Assembly (NCBI GenBank): GCA_020465985.1
Contig: JAANYP010004711.1
Coordinates: 172,750 to 236,749 of the forward strand
Source of the DNA: Centrapalus pauciflorus
Taxonomy: Eukaryota > Streptophyta > Magnoliopsida > Asterales > Asteraceae
Reading direction: 5' to 3'
Length of the DNA stretch: 64,000 bases
This document shows, piece after piece, positions 1-11,164 of this stretch; positions within the stretch are counted from its first letter, which is position 1; every line of letters begins with the position of its first letter. A model generated the notes under the pieces. The model worked only from the letters and a program-made list of their open reading frames with translations. It ran no database searches and was not told where the DNA came from. The translations under genes were made by a program, and so were the position numbers.

Positions 1-196
1 CAAGACTAGGGTAAACCTAATAACTGCTAATGCTGGTCTGTCAAGGGTGGCCCACTCATCGTCTTTCATCTCTTCGGGTTTCCCTGTCAACGCGTACTCC
101 AGATCTTTATGACAAAAGATCTTCAACTTGCATTTTCCACCATGCAAAATCTTTTCCGTCAAACTTCTCAATCTTATACTTTCCGTCTTCAGTCAT
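1..196 (-). pseudogene. Copia gag 5' fragment, left arm
   Basis: On the minus strand from 196 the frame starts MTEDGKYKIEKFDGKDF and continues with a tryptophan-rich segment typical of the N-terminus of Ty1/copia Gag, where the core is FDG followed by FxWW or YxxW. A one-base shift after the DLL motif breaks the frame. Beyond it, coding similarity resumes in another frame up to the window edge. It belongs to the palindrome and is not a functional gene. Confidence 0.65.
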
Positions 197-686
197 TATC
201 CCGAACAACCAGTTAAACCAACGAAAAAACAAGGTGTTCAAAGACACCAGTGGCGGCGGCGGCCTGAAACTTAACGTCTGTTCTATTGAAACAACTTATA
301 TGACGGCAAAACCACAAACCAAACAGTGCTAGGGTTTTCTGCACAAACGTGTTTTCTAAACTGCTAGATTTATTGCAAAACAATAACGACAAACAGGTTA
401 GGGTTTTCTGCAATAAACGAAACGGACCGCCGTGCCTTTTTTTTATTTAAAAACATCAGCAAAAAGAAAGGATTTCAGAGAAAAAAACTGGACAACAGCA
501 ACAGATCAAAGCAAAAAGACCCCAAAAAAACAACAAAAAACTCCCGAGGTGGCTTGTCAACCACGACACAAAGGGTTTAGGGGTTTTTGACGGCTTGGGT
601 TTTGTGGCGGATAGGGTTTTAGGGAGGCAACAATTAGGGTTTGTGATCTTGACTAACCAAACAAATAACGTGACTCTAATACCAAT

Positions 687-908
687 TGTTAGGGTTAATC
701 ACACAAACACACACGATCACAATAAAAGAACACAAGAATTTGCGTGGTGTCGATGTTCTGATCTACGTCCACGGGGGCAAGTAGGGATCTCTCTTTTATT
801 ATTCAGTGATAAAGATAACAAGTACAAATGCATATCAATATATAGATTGCTAATAGGTAACATTGTAATTAAACATCGACGTGGGACATTAGTTAGACTA
901 AATAAACA
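687..908 (-). repeat. Copia LTR, left arm (minus orientation)
   Basis: This mirrors the LTR at 2407-2614. It starts TGTTAGGGTTAATC on the plus strand, next to the inverted and mutated primer-binding site at about 673-685. Its outer boundary is less certain than in the right copy because the terminal TGTTAG is altered. Confidence 0.6.
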
Positions 909-2406
909 ATGCTAAAGACTAAGTCCTGATGTGGGACGAAGCCTACACCACAACAGTCTACACATGCAATGATGCATATAATAGTAGAACAATAAACCAA
1001 AATAATCACATACATGCATAGAGTCTCCTTTCACCACCCACTGAGAATCTGAGGAGCCAAAGTGTACTACCGGAAACACGCCTAAAAATATTGCACCTGA
1101 AACATCATGTAGAAGAGAAAATTACTATAATATCCTTAAATAAATGATTATTATAATCAACACATATCTACATCTTACCAAGTCATAAAAATTTGTGGAT
1201 TGATCTTGTAAGGGTGGTTAAAGCATGCAAATAGGAAATTTTCCTCTGGCAACGCTTAGGCTGATCTTTTTGGCTGACATGCTGGGTGAACATCAAGATT
1301 TTTCTGAAACCAACATAACTTAATTAATACGTAGAAATGATGAGGTCATTTAATTAAATAATAATATTTTTACAAATAGAAATGATGAGGTCATTTAATT
1401 AAATAATAATATTTAATGTGAATTGGATATGAGGTGAGAAAAAAAAGGAAAAACTAACAAGAAGCTTCATTACCTCATCAGTTCACATACTGTATGTAGT
1501 CTGCAACCGTTAGTACTAGGAAATCCCATATATGACACCTTGATGGGAGCGGGTTGCATAACAAATAATTCATTTATGGACCTTTGGAATATAAGTATAA
1601 GAGATCCAAATAAAAAATCTTCAACAATGTTCACAATGTCAATCCTTATTGCTTTATGAACATTGTTAAAGATTTTTTATTTGAATCTCTCAGACTTATA
1701 TTCCAGGTGTGCAGAAATGAAATATTTGTTATGCAACCCGCTCCCATCCAGGTGTCATATATGGGATTTCCTAGTACTACCGGTGCACACTACATATTGA
1801 TGAGATAATGAAGCTTTTTGTTAGTTTTTCCTCTTTTTTTTTCACCTCATATTCAATTCACATTAAATTGACTTGATTGCAATGACAGTTTGCATTTCCA
1901 GCTAGGTTATCTCATATATACTATAAGAAACTCGTACACCTCCATCATTTTCTTAATTTGTGAATGATTATAAGCCGATAGCATTTCTATTAGTATAAAT
2001 ATCATTATTTAATTAATTGTCCTCATCATTTTCATGTATTAATCAAGTTAGGTTGGTTTCAGAAAAATCTTGATATTCTTGACCCAACATGTCAGCCAAA
2101 GAGATCAGCCTATGCGTTGCCAGAAGAAAATTTCCTATTTGCATGCTTTAACCACCCTTACAAGATCAATCCACAAATTTTTATGACTCGGTAAGATGTA
2201 GATATGCGTTGATTATAACAATCATTTATTTAAGGATATTATAGTAATTTTCTCTTCTACATGATGTTTCAGATGCAATATTTTGAGGCGTGTTTCCGGT
2301 AGTACACTTTGGCTCCTCAGATTCTCAGTGGGTGGTGAAAGGAGACTCTATGCCTGTATGTGATTATTTTGGTTTATTGTTATACTATTATATGCATCAT
2401 TGCATG

Positions 2407-2614
2407 TGTTAGTCTAATTAATGTCCCACGTTGATGTTTAATTAGAATGTTAGCCTATTAGCAATCTATATATTGATATGCCTTTGTACTTGTTATCTTT
2501 ATCACTGAATAATAAAAGAGAGATCCCTACTTGCCCCCGTGGACGTAGATCAGAACATCGACACCACGCAAATTCTTGTGTTCTTTTATTGTGTTTGTGT
2601 GATTAACCCTAACA
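2407..2614 (+). repeat. Copia LTR, right arm
   Basis: About 208 bp, bounded by the inverted ends TGTTAG and CTAACA. It contains AATAAAAG and a CCCCCGTGGACGTAG segment followed by CACGCAAATTCTTGTGTTC, a layout typical of short plant Ty1/copia LTRs. The primer-binding site follows at once, so this is the LTR upstream of the gag fragment. Confidence 0.7.
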
Positions 2615-2617
2615 ATT

Positions 2618-2630
2618 GGTATTAGAGCCA
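2618..2630 (+). other. Copia primer-binding site (initiator tRNA-Met)
   Basis: GGTATTAGAGCCA lies three bases after the LTR end CTAACA. It is a one-base variant of the site complementary to the 3' end of plant initiator tRNA-Met (TGGTATCAGAGCCA), where reverse transcription begins. Confidence 0.7.
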
Positions 2631-3150
2631 GTTTCTTTGTTTGGTTAGTCAAGATCACAAGCCCTAATTGTTGCCTCCCTAAAACCCTAGCTGTCATAAA
2701 ACCCTAGCCGCCACAAAACTCTAGTCGTCAAGAATCCCTAAACCCTTTCTGTCGTGGTTGACCAGCCACCTGCCACCGCCAGCTTTCAGAGGAGGTTTTT
2801 TGTGCTATTTTTTGGACTGCTGTTTTTTTGGGTCTTTTTGCTTTGATATGTTGCTGTTGTCCAGTTTTTTTCCACTGCAGTTTTTTCTTTTTGCTGCTGT
2901 TTTTTTTTTAAAAAAAAGCCGCTGTTCGTTTTGTTTATTGCAGAAAACCCTAGCCTGTTTGTCGCTACTGTTTTGCAATAATACTAGCCGTTTAGAAAAC
3001 CCGTTTGTGCAGAAAACCCTAGCACCGTTTGGTTTGTGGTTTTGCCGTCATCTAAGGTGTTTCAATAAAACAGCCGTTAGGTTCACGCCGGCACCACTGC
3101 TGTGTTTGAACACCTTGTTTTTTTGTTGGTTTAACTGGTTGTTCGGGATA

Positions 3151-3245
3151 ATGGCTGAAGACGGAAAAGTATAAGATTGAGAAGTTTGACGGAAAAGATT
3201 TTGCATGGTGGAAAAATGCAAGTTGAAGATCTTTTTGAAAAAGAT
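3151..3245 (+). pseudogene. Copia gag 5' fragment, right arm
   Basis: ATG at 3151 opens MAEDGKV and then stops because of an extra A at the following run. In the shifted frame the copia Gag motif (EKFDGKDFAWW) continues to about 3245. Similarity to the left arm fades at about 3245-3270, which marks the outer end of the palindrome on this side. Confidence 0.6.
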
Positions 3246-3329
3246 ATGGAGTTAGCGTTGAAGAGAGAGACACCATAATGTCCATCAATGAATTATGATC
3301 TTCCAAGCACTTTCCATAGTCCTGTAGTG

Positions 3330-3556
3330 CAATGCACATATCAAAATCATGTAGCTTTAAACAGCAACAAAATCTTGTGCAGGTGTATAAATATATCGTA
3401 ACAAAATCTTAACATAACCAACCTGATAAAATATCTCCCCGAGCAGAATAAGATTATCTGTTCGCCTTGGGTTTCTTTCATGAACAGCCTTGCTATAATC
3501 TAATGCTTGTCTATAGTTATTCTGATGAGCAAGGGACATAAGCATGTCATCATCAA
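3330..3556 (-). pseudogene. Spliced fragment of a SECRET AGENT-like O-GlcNAc transferase (TPR part)
   Basis: On the minus strand an exon at 3556-3423 encodes a tetratricopeptide segment: LAHQNNYRQALDYSKAVHER, then NPRRTDNLILLGEIFYQ. It is flanked by AG on the 5' side and GT on the 3' side. A 68-bp intron (3422-3355) follows, then the next exon begins LHDFDMCI. This order, including the break after YYQ/FYQ, matches what I recall of the N-terminal TPR region of plant SEC-type O-linked N-acetylglucosaminyltransferases. Similarity ends after MCIA and no catalytic domain follows, so this is a captured or left-over fragment. It abuts the copia palindrome. The intact protein would modify nuclear and cytosolic proteins; this fragment should not. 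Confidence 0.55.
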
Positions 3557-3559
3557 CTG

Positions 3560-4108
3560 TAACATGTCAGTATGATTAGTGAAAGGCACATAAGGAAAGC
3601 CCAAATTATGCCCAAAAAATTGCAAATGAAACAATAATCAAATCAAATTTTGTGGTGTCTTTTTTTTTATTTTTTTTATTTTGAACTTATGATATTTGTA
3701 AAACTGTGGTTTATTTTGTCCAACTCTTAAACAAAAAACATAAACGTTTGGAATACATACAATTAATAATTATCAGGTCATTCTGTATAAGAAGATTTTT
3801 AAAAATATTTACTCGTGAGTATGCTTTCATCTGCATGGACACTATTTTTCTCTTTGAACACATGGGAGATCCCACCTAAGCTTGGCAGGTACATAAATCC
3901 CAAGGATTTAATGTATGTAGCAGTAGATTTTAGGACCTCTTTTGGAGAATCCACTAAGGGACCCATATGGGGTTTGCAAGGACACTTATTAATAATGGAT
4001 CATCACAATGAGTAAGCATGTACCAAGATTTATTGTCATGCATCATGATGCTACAATTTCAGGGCAAAGTTCTTTTTTTCATTTTTGATTTCATTAAATA
4101 AGCATTTA
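3560..4108. other. Intergenic, no recognised gene
   Basis: AT-rich sequence. A 66-codon open frame at 3815-4015 has no motif I recognise and is probably chance or debris. Confidence 0.5.
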
Positions 4109-5072
4109 TCACTGAGGCGACTCACTCTCTCTATAATCTTATTCCCCGAGTCTATTGTTCTCCTTCTCCATTGAGGCGACGACGGCTTCCGGCATGGCAG
4201 GTCGACGTGTCGTCAAGTTGAGAGTGTTACACGGCTCGTGTATTCATCCAAGGAATAAACAGTTGCAGCCATTCGGTCGTTACATCTCTACATCTTGATC
4301 GCCGACTCGTTGACATCTCATGTAATTAAATTCCTTTTCTTGGCTTTCAACTTCTTTATTCATCCTACATAAAGTCAAAAAGAAGTTATTTACTTCTTAA
4401 GTTAAATTTTGTTTGAATTGACAAGGTAATTTTATAGGTTAGCTTTCTAGTTCAGGGTGGTTGTATCTTGGTATCGGTGTTGTTTAAATTCTGGGTGCTC
4501 TTAATACTTTGTAATTTCTATAAACGAAAATTATAACAAGAACACCTACGAAAATTATTACACTCATGCACAAGAAGTTTAATTCAAGTTACAAACTCTC
4601 TTGAGGTCGCCATTTTCATACTTTGGGTTTCTGGTCGCTCACTTTCATAGGTGTTCTTGTTATAATTTTGGTCTATAGAAATTACAAAATATTAAGAACA
4701 CTCAGAATTTAAATAACACCGATAGCAAGATACGACCACCCTGAACTAGAAAGCTAACCTACAAAATTCTCTTGCAATTTCAAACAAAATTTAACTTAAG
4801 AAATAAATAACTTCTTTTGAACTTTATGGCAGGATGAATAAAGAAGTTGAAAGTCAAGAAAAGGAATTTAATTACATGAGATGCCAATGAGCCGGCGATC
4901 AAAATCAGAGACGTAACGACCGAATGACTGCAACTGTTCCTTGGATGAATACACGAGCCACGTAACTACGACACGTGGATCTGCCATGCTGGAAGCCGCC
5001 ATCGCCTCAATGGAGAAGGAGAACAATAGACTCGGGGAAAAAGATTATAGAGAGAGTGAGTCGCCTCAGTGA
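4109..5072. mobile_element. Foldback element with about 430-450-bp inverted arms
   Basis: The ends are TCACTGAGGCGACTCAC and its reverse complement. The arms, 4109-4557 and about 4646-5072, mirror one another over nearly their whole length with scattered substitutions and small indels. They are separated by about 90 bp. No transposase frame is present and I could not identify a convincing target-site duplication, so the superfamily is open; long terminal inverted repeats suggest a Mutator-like or foldback non-autonomous element. Confidence 0.75.
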
Positions 5073-5860
5073 GAGACTGATTACAGTCTTTACCCCAAAA
5101 CAACATCTTCGCGAGTCGTAGCAAATCTACAATACCCCTTCAACGATGGTAATGAAAATTTGAAATTGGGGCTTTTGAGGTTGCAGCCTTGCAGGTGTGA
5201 ATCATCTTGACAAGTCAGACGGCTGGCATAGCGGTTAACCGGTTGCCACCAACAAGTTTGCAGGCGGCAATACAAAGTACCGGTGGGACACGTTTTCCTC
5301 CGACGAAAAGGGGATGTCGTATGGATTCATGGGCTTCTATTTGATCTTTAAGTGGAATGGTATCGTCTAGAGGTTGATTCACCAAGTTACTCCTTTACAC
5401 CATGTAAGACTTGAAATTAAATGGCAATTTCAAATGGCTTTCTTGGATTTTCTTTTCTGGTAGGTTTGATTGTTTTTCTTCTTTTCTTTCTTTTTTTTTT
5501 TTTTTCACAAATTGTCGATGTTAATAGATGAGTTTGCTAAATATTGGGATTTTTTGAGGGGTTTAAGAACGTGAATATTAATATTAAAACTAAAACTAAT
5601 AATAATAATAACAATAATAATTTCAAAAAATAAAAATTAAAAGTTTATTTAAATTTTTTAATAAATGATCGTTGTTTGGCTAAAGAGACGAAATTACCTC
5701 CAGAGTTAACTTCAATTTTGACGGCAGTTAGTGTAATAGACTAATTTGCAGCAATTTTCATATTTTTAGGATTATTCATCTACTTTGAGTTAGGAATAAT
5801 TTCCGTAACCAGAAGCAAACCACTTGAACGATTTAATGTAATTTACTCTATTTTTTTAAA
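5073..5860. other. Intergenic, AT-rich, no recognised gene
   Basis: Contains a T-rich run near 5488-5505 and an AAT-type microsatellite-like stretch near 5595-5625. Nothing else is supportable. Confidence 0.5.
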
Positions 5861-6145
5861 GGGATATTTGTGCAAAAACCTCCAACTTGTCAGATTTTTT
5901 GATTAAAAATCATTTTTCGTTGCATAGAAAACCACGAACTAACTAAAAATCAGTAAATCAAGGTTTTATCAATGGGTAAACGGCTGAAACCGGTTATCAA
6001 TACTACGTGGACCGGTAAATAACCTACGTAGAATAAATTTAAATTGTTGAAACAGGTTGCCAAATATTACACATCATTTAACCCCGTTGATGATGTAATC
6101 CTGTTTAAAAATTACAATTCAAAATTATCTCTTTTTAGTTGGACC
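5861..6145. mobile_element. Truncated Mutator-like MITE (one arm)
   Basis: Starts GGGATATTTGTGCAAAAACC and follows the left arm of the complete element at 51086-51597, including the AACCGGTTAT and TACGTGGACCGG segments. It stops just past the apex, so the right arm is missing. Confidence 0.6.
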
Positions 6146-7679
6146 TGATTACCAATAGGAATTTTACAATTAAGCACTTTTAATCATCCCATCACGTGGG
6201 ACAGCAAGCTAAGAAATAAGTCAAATTGAGCTCCAATAAGCGAATTCTGTTATAACTTATTTGATAGTTGTCACAACCTAGTTGGAAGCAAAGAATACGC
6301 CATGAATCAAAGGCAAGGTATAAAAAGGAGATTGATACTCTCCACAAGGTACGCACTTGAAAAATCCCTAAAATATCATCTTCTATATTTTTTTACTTTT
6401 CTCAATTGGATCCCAAATTTCGAACCTGACTTTAGCATCGGAGTGGTCACGCAGGTTCACCCCTGCTACGCCACTTACCTTAGTTTTCTTCATGTTTTGC
6501 AGATCAAACCTGTTTTTCTTCAATATACGACAAACTCCAAAATCTGGGCACGAACGCTAGGCAAGTGCAGTGGGCTGAGTTGCCAACTCCTTAAAGTTGC
6601 AAGTGTAAGACTTTGTGCAGTTCACTCACAAAGCAATCAAACTCGTTTCTCTTCATCATAATCTGTAAATTTATTTAATCTATTAAAAAAGTAAATAGAT
6701 GTCATTTGACACCTAACTAAAATGACAATTGACATAATCTGGATATATGATACGTGCAATTTTATTTGATAATTTCTTTAGCAGTATAATATTGCTATTT
6801 TATTTGTTGTATCTATAATAATTGTTTAAATTTATACAAACTTAGAAAGAACGAGTTATTTAACTATCTTGTGTGATACATATGTAACAAACTAATTCTA
6901 ACTAAATTAAAGCTAAAATCATCCAAGAAAGGTTGTATTTATAATCCTAGAATGATTCCTAGCACCATTCGAGTCAAAATCCAAGATAAGTTTTGTATCA
7001 AGCATCTAATTCATGTATGAGTTGGAAGGAATGTCAAATTCTTATAAACAAATAAATTTGATAGAAAACACATAACATTTAACCCTTTGTCTTAGTTACA
7101 TCATGTTTAAACTCAAATTTTGTCATTAACTTTGTTTCGTTGTACTTTTAAAGATTAAGTTTACATTAAAAGATGTACATCATGAGAATTCTATCATAAA
7201 AATTTTAAAATATAAATTATTTACTTTATATTTTACATGTTAAATAATAAATTACACAAATTTAAGTTGTTTAATTTTATAATTAAATATTCTAAACTTT
7301 ATATTAGAAAAACACATCCAGCAGATTTAAAGTTATTTTAAATTTTAACTTTTTGAGTTTCTTTGATTTTACGTTTACATCTTTATGATTATCAATGTAA
7401 GCATTTAGTATTCATAACTACATTGTTTAAAAAATTATATTCTGTGTAATAGTATTATACATAATCCCAATTAGTAAATTCTAATGAATAATAACTTAGG
7501 TTACTTAATTAAAATTTAAAACGAGTCATTGCTAAAATGAATCATTAATTAAGGAAAGTGATTTGTACACAATAAATTTAAAATGAGACATTCTTAAAAT
7601 ACATTTATTGATATCGAATTAATATTTAAAATGACGTGTTAATTTAAGTGAGTCTATTGATATTATATATTAGGGTTAA
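6146..7679. other. Intergenic; unidentified 119-codon frame, then very AT-rich sequence
   Basis: A frame at 6302-6661 (119 codons) lies in the least AT-rich part. It has no domain I recognise and could be a gene or retroelement-leader fragment. From 6670 to 7679 the sequence is strongly AT-rich without gene signals. Confidence 0.4.
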
Positions 7680-8313
7680 TCTATATATTATAATAATTGA
7701 GAACAATTCATGACACGTGTCATCTTTCTAATGCCCCACTTTTTCATTTTCCCGCTCTTTTTCCAAAAATAAAAATTAACATTAATTTAAGTAACATTCT
7801 TATCATTTAATTGTTTAATTTAAACTTTATTGTTGAAGCTTATTATTTTTGTTACCTAAAATAATTCAAACTACAATTAATATTCATTAAAAGTTTTCAA
7901 GATTAACAAGCTAAAATATTTTTTTTTTAAATCAAGAAAATAATAAACTTCATGTTTAAATCTCCTAAAGTGTAAATAATTTAAAAAATATCGGTAAAAT
8001 AAAAAATTTAGTTTTATAAGAAAAAAAATTAAAAGATTGACTTAGAATCATCATTTATTAACATTAAATCAATAATTCAAATATTTTGGATCACATTTTA
8101 GTCGCCTTCTTTGACTTAAACATCGACTTAGAGTCATCATTTTTACCATTGACTCAATGATTTTGCATGTATGTCATCTTTTTATTGGTTTTTATTGTAT
8201 CTTAATTTTAAAATTTTTTTTGAAGGTTTTTAAGGGATCATACCTTTTTATTAATATTTAATTTATAAAAAATCTTTTATATCAATCCATGTAATACATG
8301 GGTATTAATCTAG
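7680..8313 (+). mobile_element. Non-autonomous Helitron (634 bp)
   Basis: The 5' end TCTATATATTATAATAATTG is preceded by A. The 3' end has a hairpin, CCATGTAATACATGG, then GTATTAATCTAG and a host T. This fits Helitron rules: 5' TC, 3' CTRR after a short hairpin, insertion between A and T. It has no Rep/helicase frame, so it depends on a partner element. Confidence 0.75.
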
Positions 8314-8775
8314 TTACTATAATAATCATAAATCTCACATACTTATCAAGTTTTACCCAAAAAACCCATCTAACCAAATTACCCACAGTTTACGTAGTTA
8401 CCACATTTACGTGATTTGTACTTTTTACAAATATTTTAATGCATTACGTTACAAAAGGTAATTGGTAACGTAAAATACCTTAACTTTACGTTACCAAATT
8501 CAAATTTTGCTCTTTCCTAAGAAAAAATGACATCTTACCTACTTTTTCTTGGGAATGAGCAAAATTTGAATATGGTAACGTAAAGCTAAGGTATTTTACG
8601 TTACCAATTACCTTTTGTAACGTAATGTACTAAAATATTAGTAAAAAGTACAGATCACGTAAATGTTGGGTATCACGTAGATGTGATAACGTAAACTATG
8701 GGTATTTTGATTAGATAGATTTTTTTTTGGGTAAAACTTGATAATTGGGTTGAATTTATGGCTATTTTAATAATT
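8314..8775. mobile_element. Palindromic MITE, complete copy
   Basis: Mirror-image arms meet near 8530-8545. Shared landmarks are the TAACGTAAA-rich segment at 8465-8500 with 8574-8610, and TTATCAAGTTTTACCCAAAA near the left end mirrored near the right end. It starts immediately after the Helitron. A half copy of the same family is at 9248-9444. Confidence 0.7.
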
Positions 8776-8989
8776 ATCCCTATATATTATATATTGACAA
8801 ATACATAATAAATTTATTTATTCTTTTTGATACTTTATTTGATTTACGTTTCATTTTGAATTACATATAAAAATTAAGTTTTCGAAGTTAAATATTTGAA
8901 ATAAGTATATGTAGTTAAATTATGTGTTTAAATTATAAATAATTTAATTTAAATTCCTCAAGTTTTTAGTATATATACCCTTTTGAGTT

Positions 8990-9240
8990 TTGACTCATCA
9001 TCATTCTTCACATGCAAGTTTCCCCCAGGCCAGACCGCTTTTCTTCCTATATATCTAATCTAGGCGACTCCACTCGATCGCATCAAACTCGATCGCCAGC
9101 CATCTCTCACCATCGATCTTACGTACGACCATTTTGTTAATTTTCTTTACATCATTTCTGTAATTGTTTTCGATCGGTAATCAACGTACGTACTTGTGAA
9201 TGTTTTATCGATGTGCATCTTATGTATTTAGTTAATGTTG
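8990..9240 (+). promoter_or_regulatory. Possible orphan promoter and 5' UTR, duplicated
   Basis: A CCTATATATC box at about 9046-9055 precedes a C-rich, T-rich leader-like block, then GATCTTACGTACGACC, which could be a splice donor (C|GTACGA). The same block occurs in copy B at about 15340-15560. No coding exon follows in either copy. Reading this as a promoter detached from its gene is inference. Confidence 0.3.
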
Positions 9241-9247
9241 TGATTAA

Positions 9248-9444
9248 TTACTACAATAACTATAAATCCCACCCACTTATCAAGTTTTACAAAAAAAATT
9301 CCATCTAACCAAAATACCCACAGTTTACGTTACTACATTTACGTGATACACAATATTTACGTGATCTGTACTTTTTACTAATATTTTAGTACATTACGTT
9401 ACAAAAGGTAATTGGTAACGTAAAATACCTTAGCTTTACGTTAT
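9248..9444. mobile_element. Half copy of the palindromic MITE
   Basis: Matches the left arm of the element at 8314-8775 from TACTACAATAACTATAAATC to the TTTACGTTA motif, then ends abruptly at TGATCAACAGAATAAATT. In copy B this site holds 15610-15775 instead, so insertion here was accompanied by loss of that sequence. Confidence 0.65.
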
Positions 9445-10795
9445 TTGATCAACAGAATAAATTAAGGATTGTCAGCAATGATTTCAATTCTGATATATGA
9501 TCGCACGGTTGATGGATAAATGTAGATCATATACAAAAACTCGATCATCAACAATCAACGTACCTCAATATGGTTATACCAACGTGTGATTAAACTAATC
9601 ATATCGATCGTTATTTCCTCATTTGTTTGCTTCTTATAAAATAGAGTTGTTAGTTAATTTCTTGGTCATGGCCTTTATAAGTTATTTGATGGTTGGTCAA
9701 CATTATACTCAAATTTGCCTATATGATGGCTTAGTGGTTATGTTTTTAGTTTTTTTTTGTTGGTTTTATGCTTCCTCCTTCTGTTTATACTCTAGGCAAA
9801 TTCCACCGCGATGAAAGGCCCCTTATATGCTCGTTCTTCGTTTCATTGTACGTGTTCATGTCATCTATCTTCTAAGACTACTACAAAACGAAGCTAATGC
9901 AACACTTTTGATGCAACACATTTAAGTATACCACATTAATGATCAAACTGATCACACGAGTGCGCTTAACGCTTGGATGGTACGCTTCTTTGTCTCCTTC
10001 CTCTTACCTCTACTTTCTCCCATGATTCTTGACCTTCCCCGCGTTTTCTATTAGCCTTCGACCAAATAGGAAACACTGGTGTGACCACCATACTCATTTT
10101 CTTTGGTTCATCTGATTTTTGTATAAGTTTGAGCGTTCGATTTTCTCCTGCTACAAACTGCAGGGAAGTATTAGATATGCTAAATAGAATCTTATATTTA
10201 GGGTTTAGTATACATGTCCTTTCCTAATTGTATAGACAGACATAGGGTCGATTAGGTTTTCTATTATATTCTATTATACTCTATAAATATTACTTGTTAT
10301 TGTACATTACACATACGAGGATTTTATTATTCTACAATTCTTTGTTTTTTCTACTGTGAAGTATCAATAGGGTATGAAGACAATGCGCGCAGTGTATCTA
10401 GCCTTAAACAGGCCGAAGCATCAAGATTTGAAAAACAGATCGAAATCTCACACACACACCCTTTTGTTTGATACAATCCGTTAGTTAAGCTCTCATTCTC
10501 ACCCTTGGAGACACATGGTTTATATATTGTCAACTTTGTTCCACGTTTGATATTTCCATCAAGTTGTATTCCTTTTTTTCTTTTATCGACGTTGAATTTT
10601 CATGTTAAAATTTTGCATAGAGCATACTTTATTATACTGCTCTCGCCAACAACCTCTACCATTCAAAGTAGCAGAGAGTAATTCTGAACATCCATCCATA
10701 TGATATTGTTAATTAGTGCTAGAGTGTTATGAATATTCTTAAGATTAGATACATGCACTATTTTTCGTAATTCTTTTTGTGACATACATGAACTA

Positions 10796-11164
10796 TCATT
10801 TCTTTATAAAAGTGACACTTGTCACTTTTTATAAATGTACAAGACTACAAGCATTAAGTTGCAATTAAATTATATCATTAAAAATATATGAATATATAAT
10901 AAAAATTAAAAAGAAAAAAGTAAAATAAATAAAGTTTTATTTGAGATGAAAAAATATTATATCAATAAATTTATGACAAATAACAGTATGGTCTATTTGA
11001 AAAAAGTAACTAGATAGATAAATAAATATATGACAAATAACTATACTTTTGTTTTATTTATTATAAGAATTAAACATTATATGGTTTAATTTTAAGTATA
11101 AATACATTTTATCTGATCGATTATTTATTAAAAAAAAAACGTAATACGTGGGTTCATAAACTAG
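10796..11164 (+). mobile_element. Probable short Helitron in copy A
   Basis: The 3' end, ACGTAATACGTGGGTTCATA then AACTAG before T, resembles the Helitron end at 15259. The 5' end is tentatively the TC at 10796, after A. The same segment is in copy B up to about 17898, so it predates the duplication. Confidence 0.4.

Larger units (their letters stand above)
1..3245. repeat. Giant imperfect palindrome (1.6-kb arms, 23-nt loop) built on copia 5' ends
   Basis: The left part read on the minus strand matches the right part read on the plus strand almost throughout. The stem closes at 1633/1657 around a loop at 1634-1656. From the apex outward each arm holds about 750 bp of unidentified sequence, a short copia LTR, the tRNA-Met primer-binding site, a leader and the first codons of a copia gag. 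Paired landmarks include the block around 1021-1090 with 2280-2345, and the leader 330-420 with 2935-3010. The two copia parts diverge from the apex. The left arm still reads as copia at base 1, so it continues outside the window. Since LTR and flank are both mirrored, the inverted duplication probably happened after a copia insertion. An apex-proximal segment recurs at about 19136-19250. Confidence 0.85.

Noticed and set aside
6302..6661. 119-codon frame as a gene
   Set aside because: No domain, no splice support and codon content like surrounding DNA; possibly retroelement leader or gene debris, so not called as a CDS.
9623..9814. Possible small membrane protein conserved between duplicated copies
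   Set aside because: The frame differs at its C-terminus between copies, is T-rich, and has no supporting gene structure.
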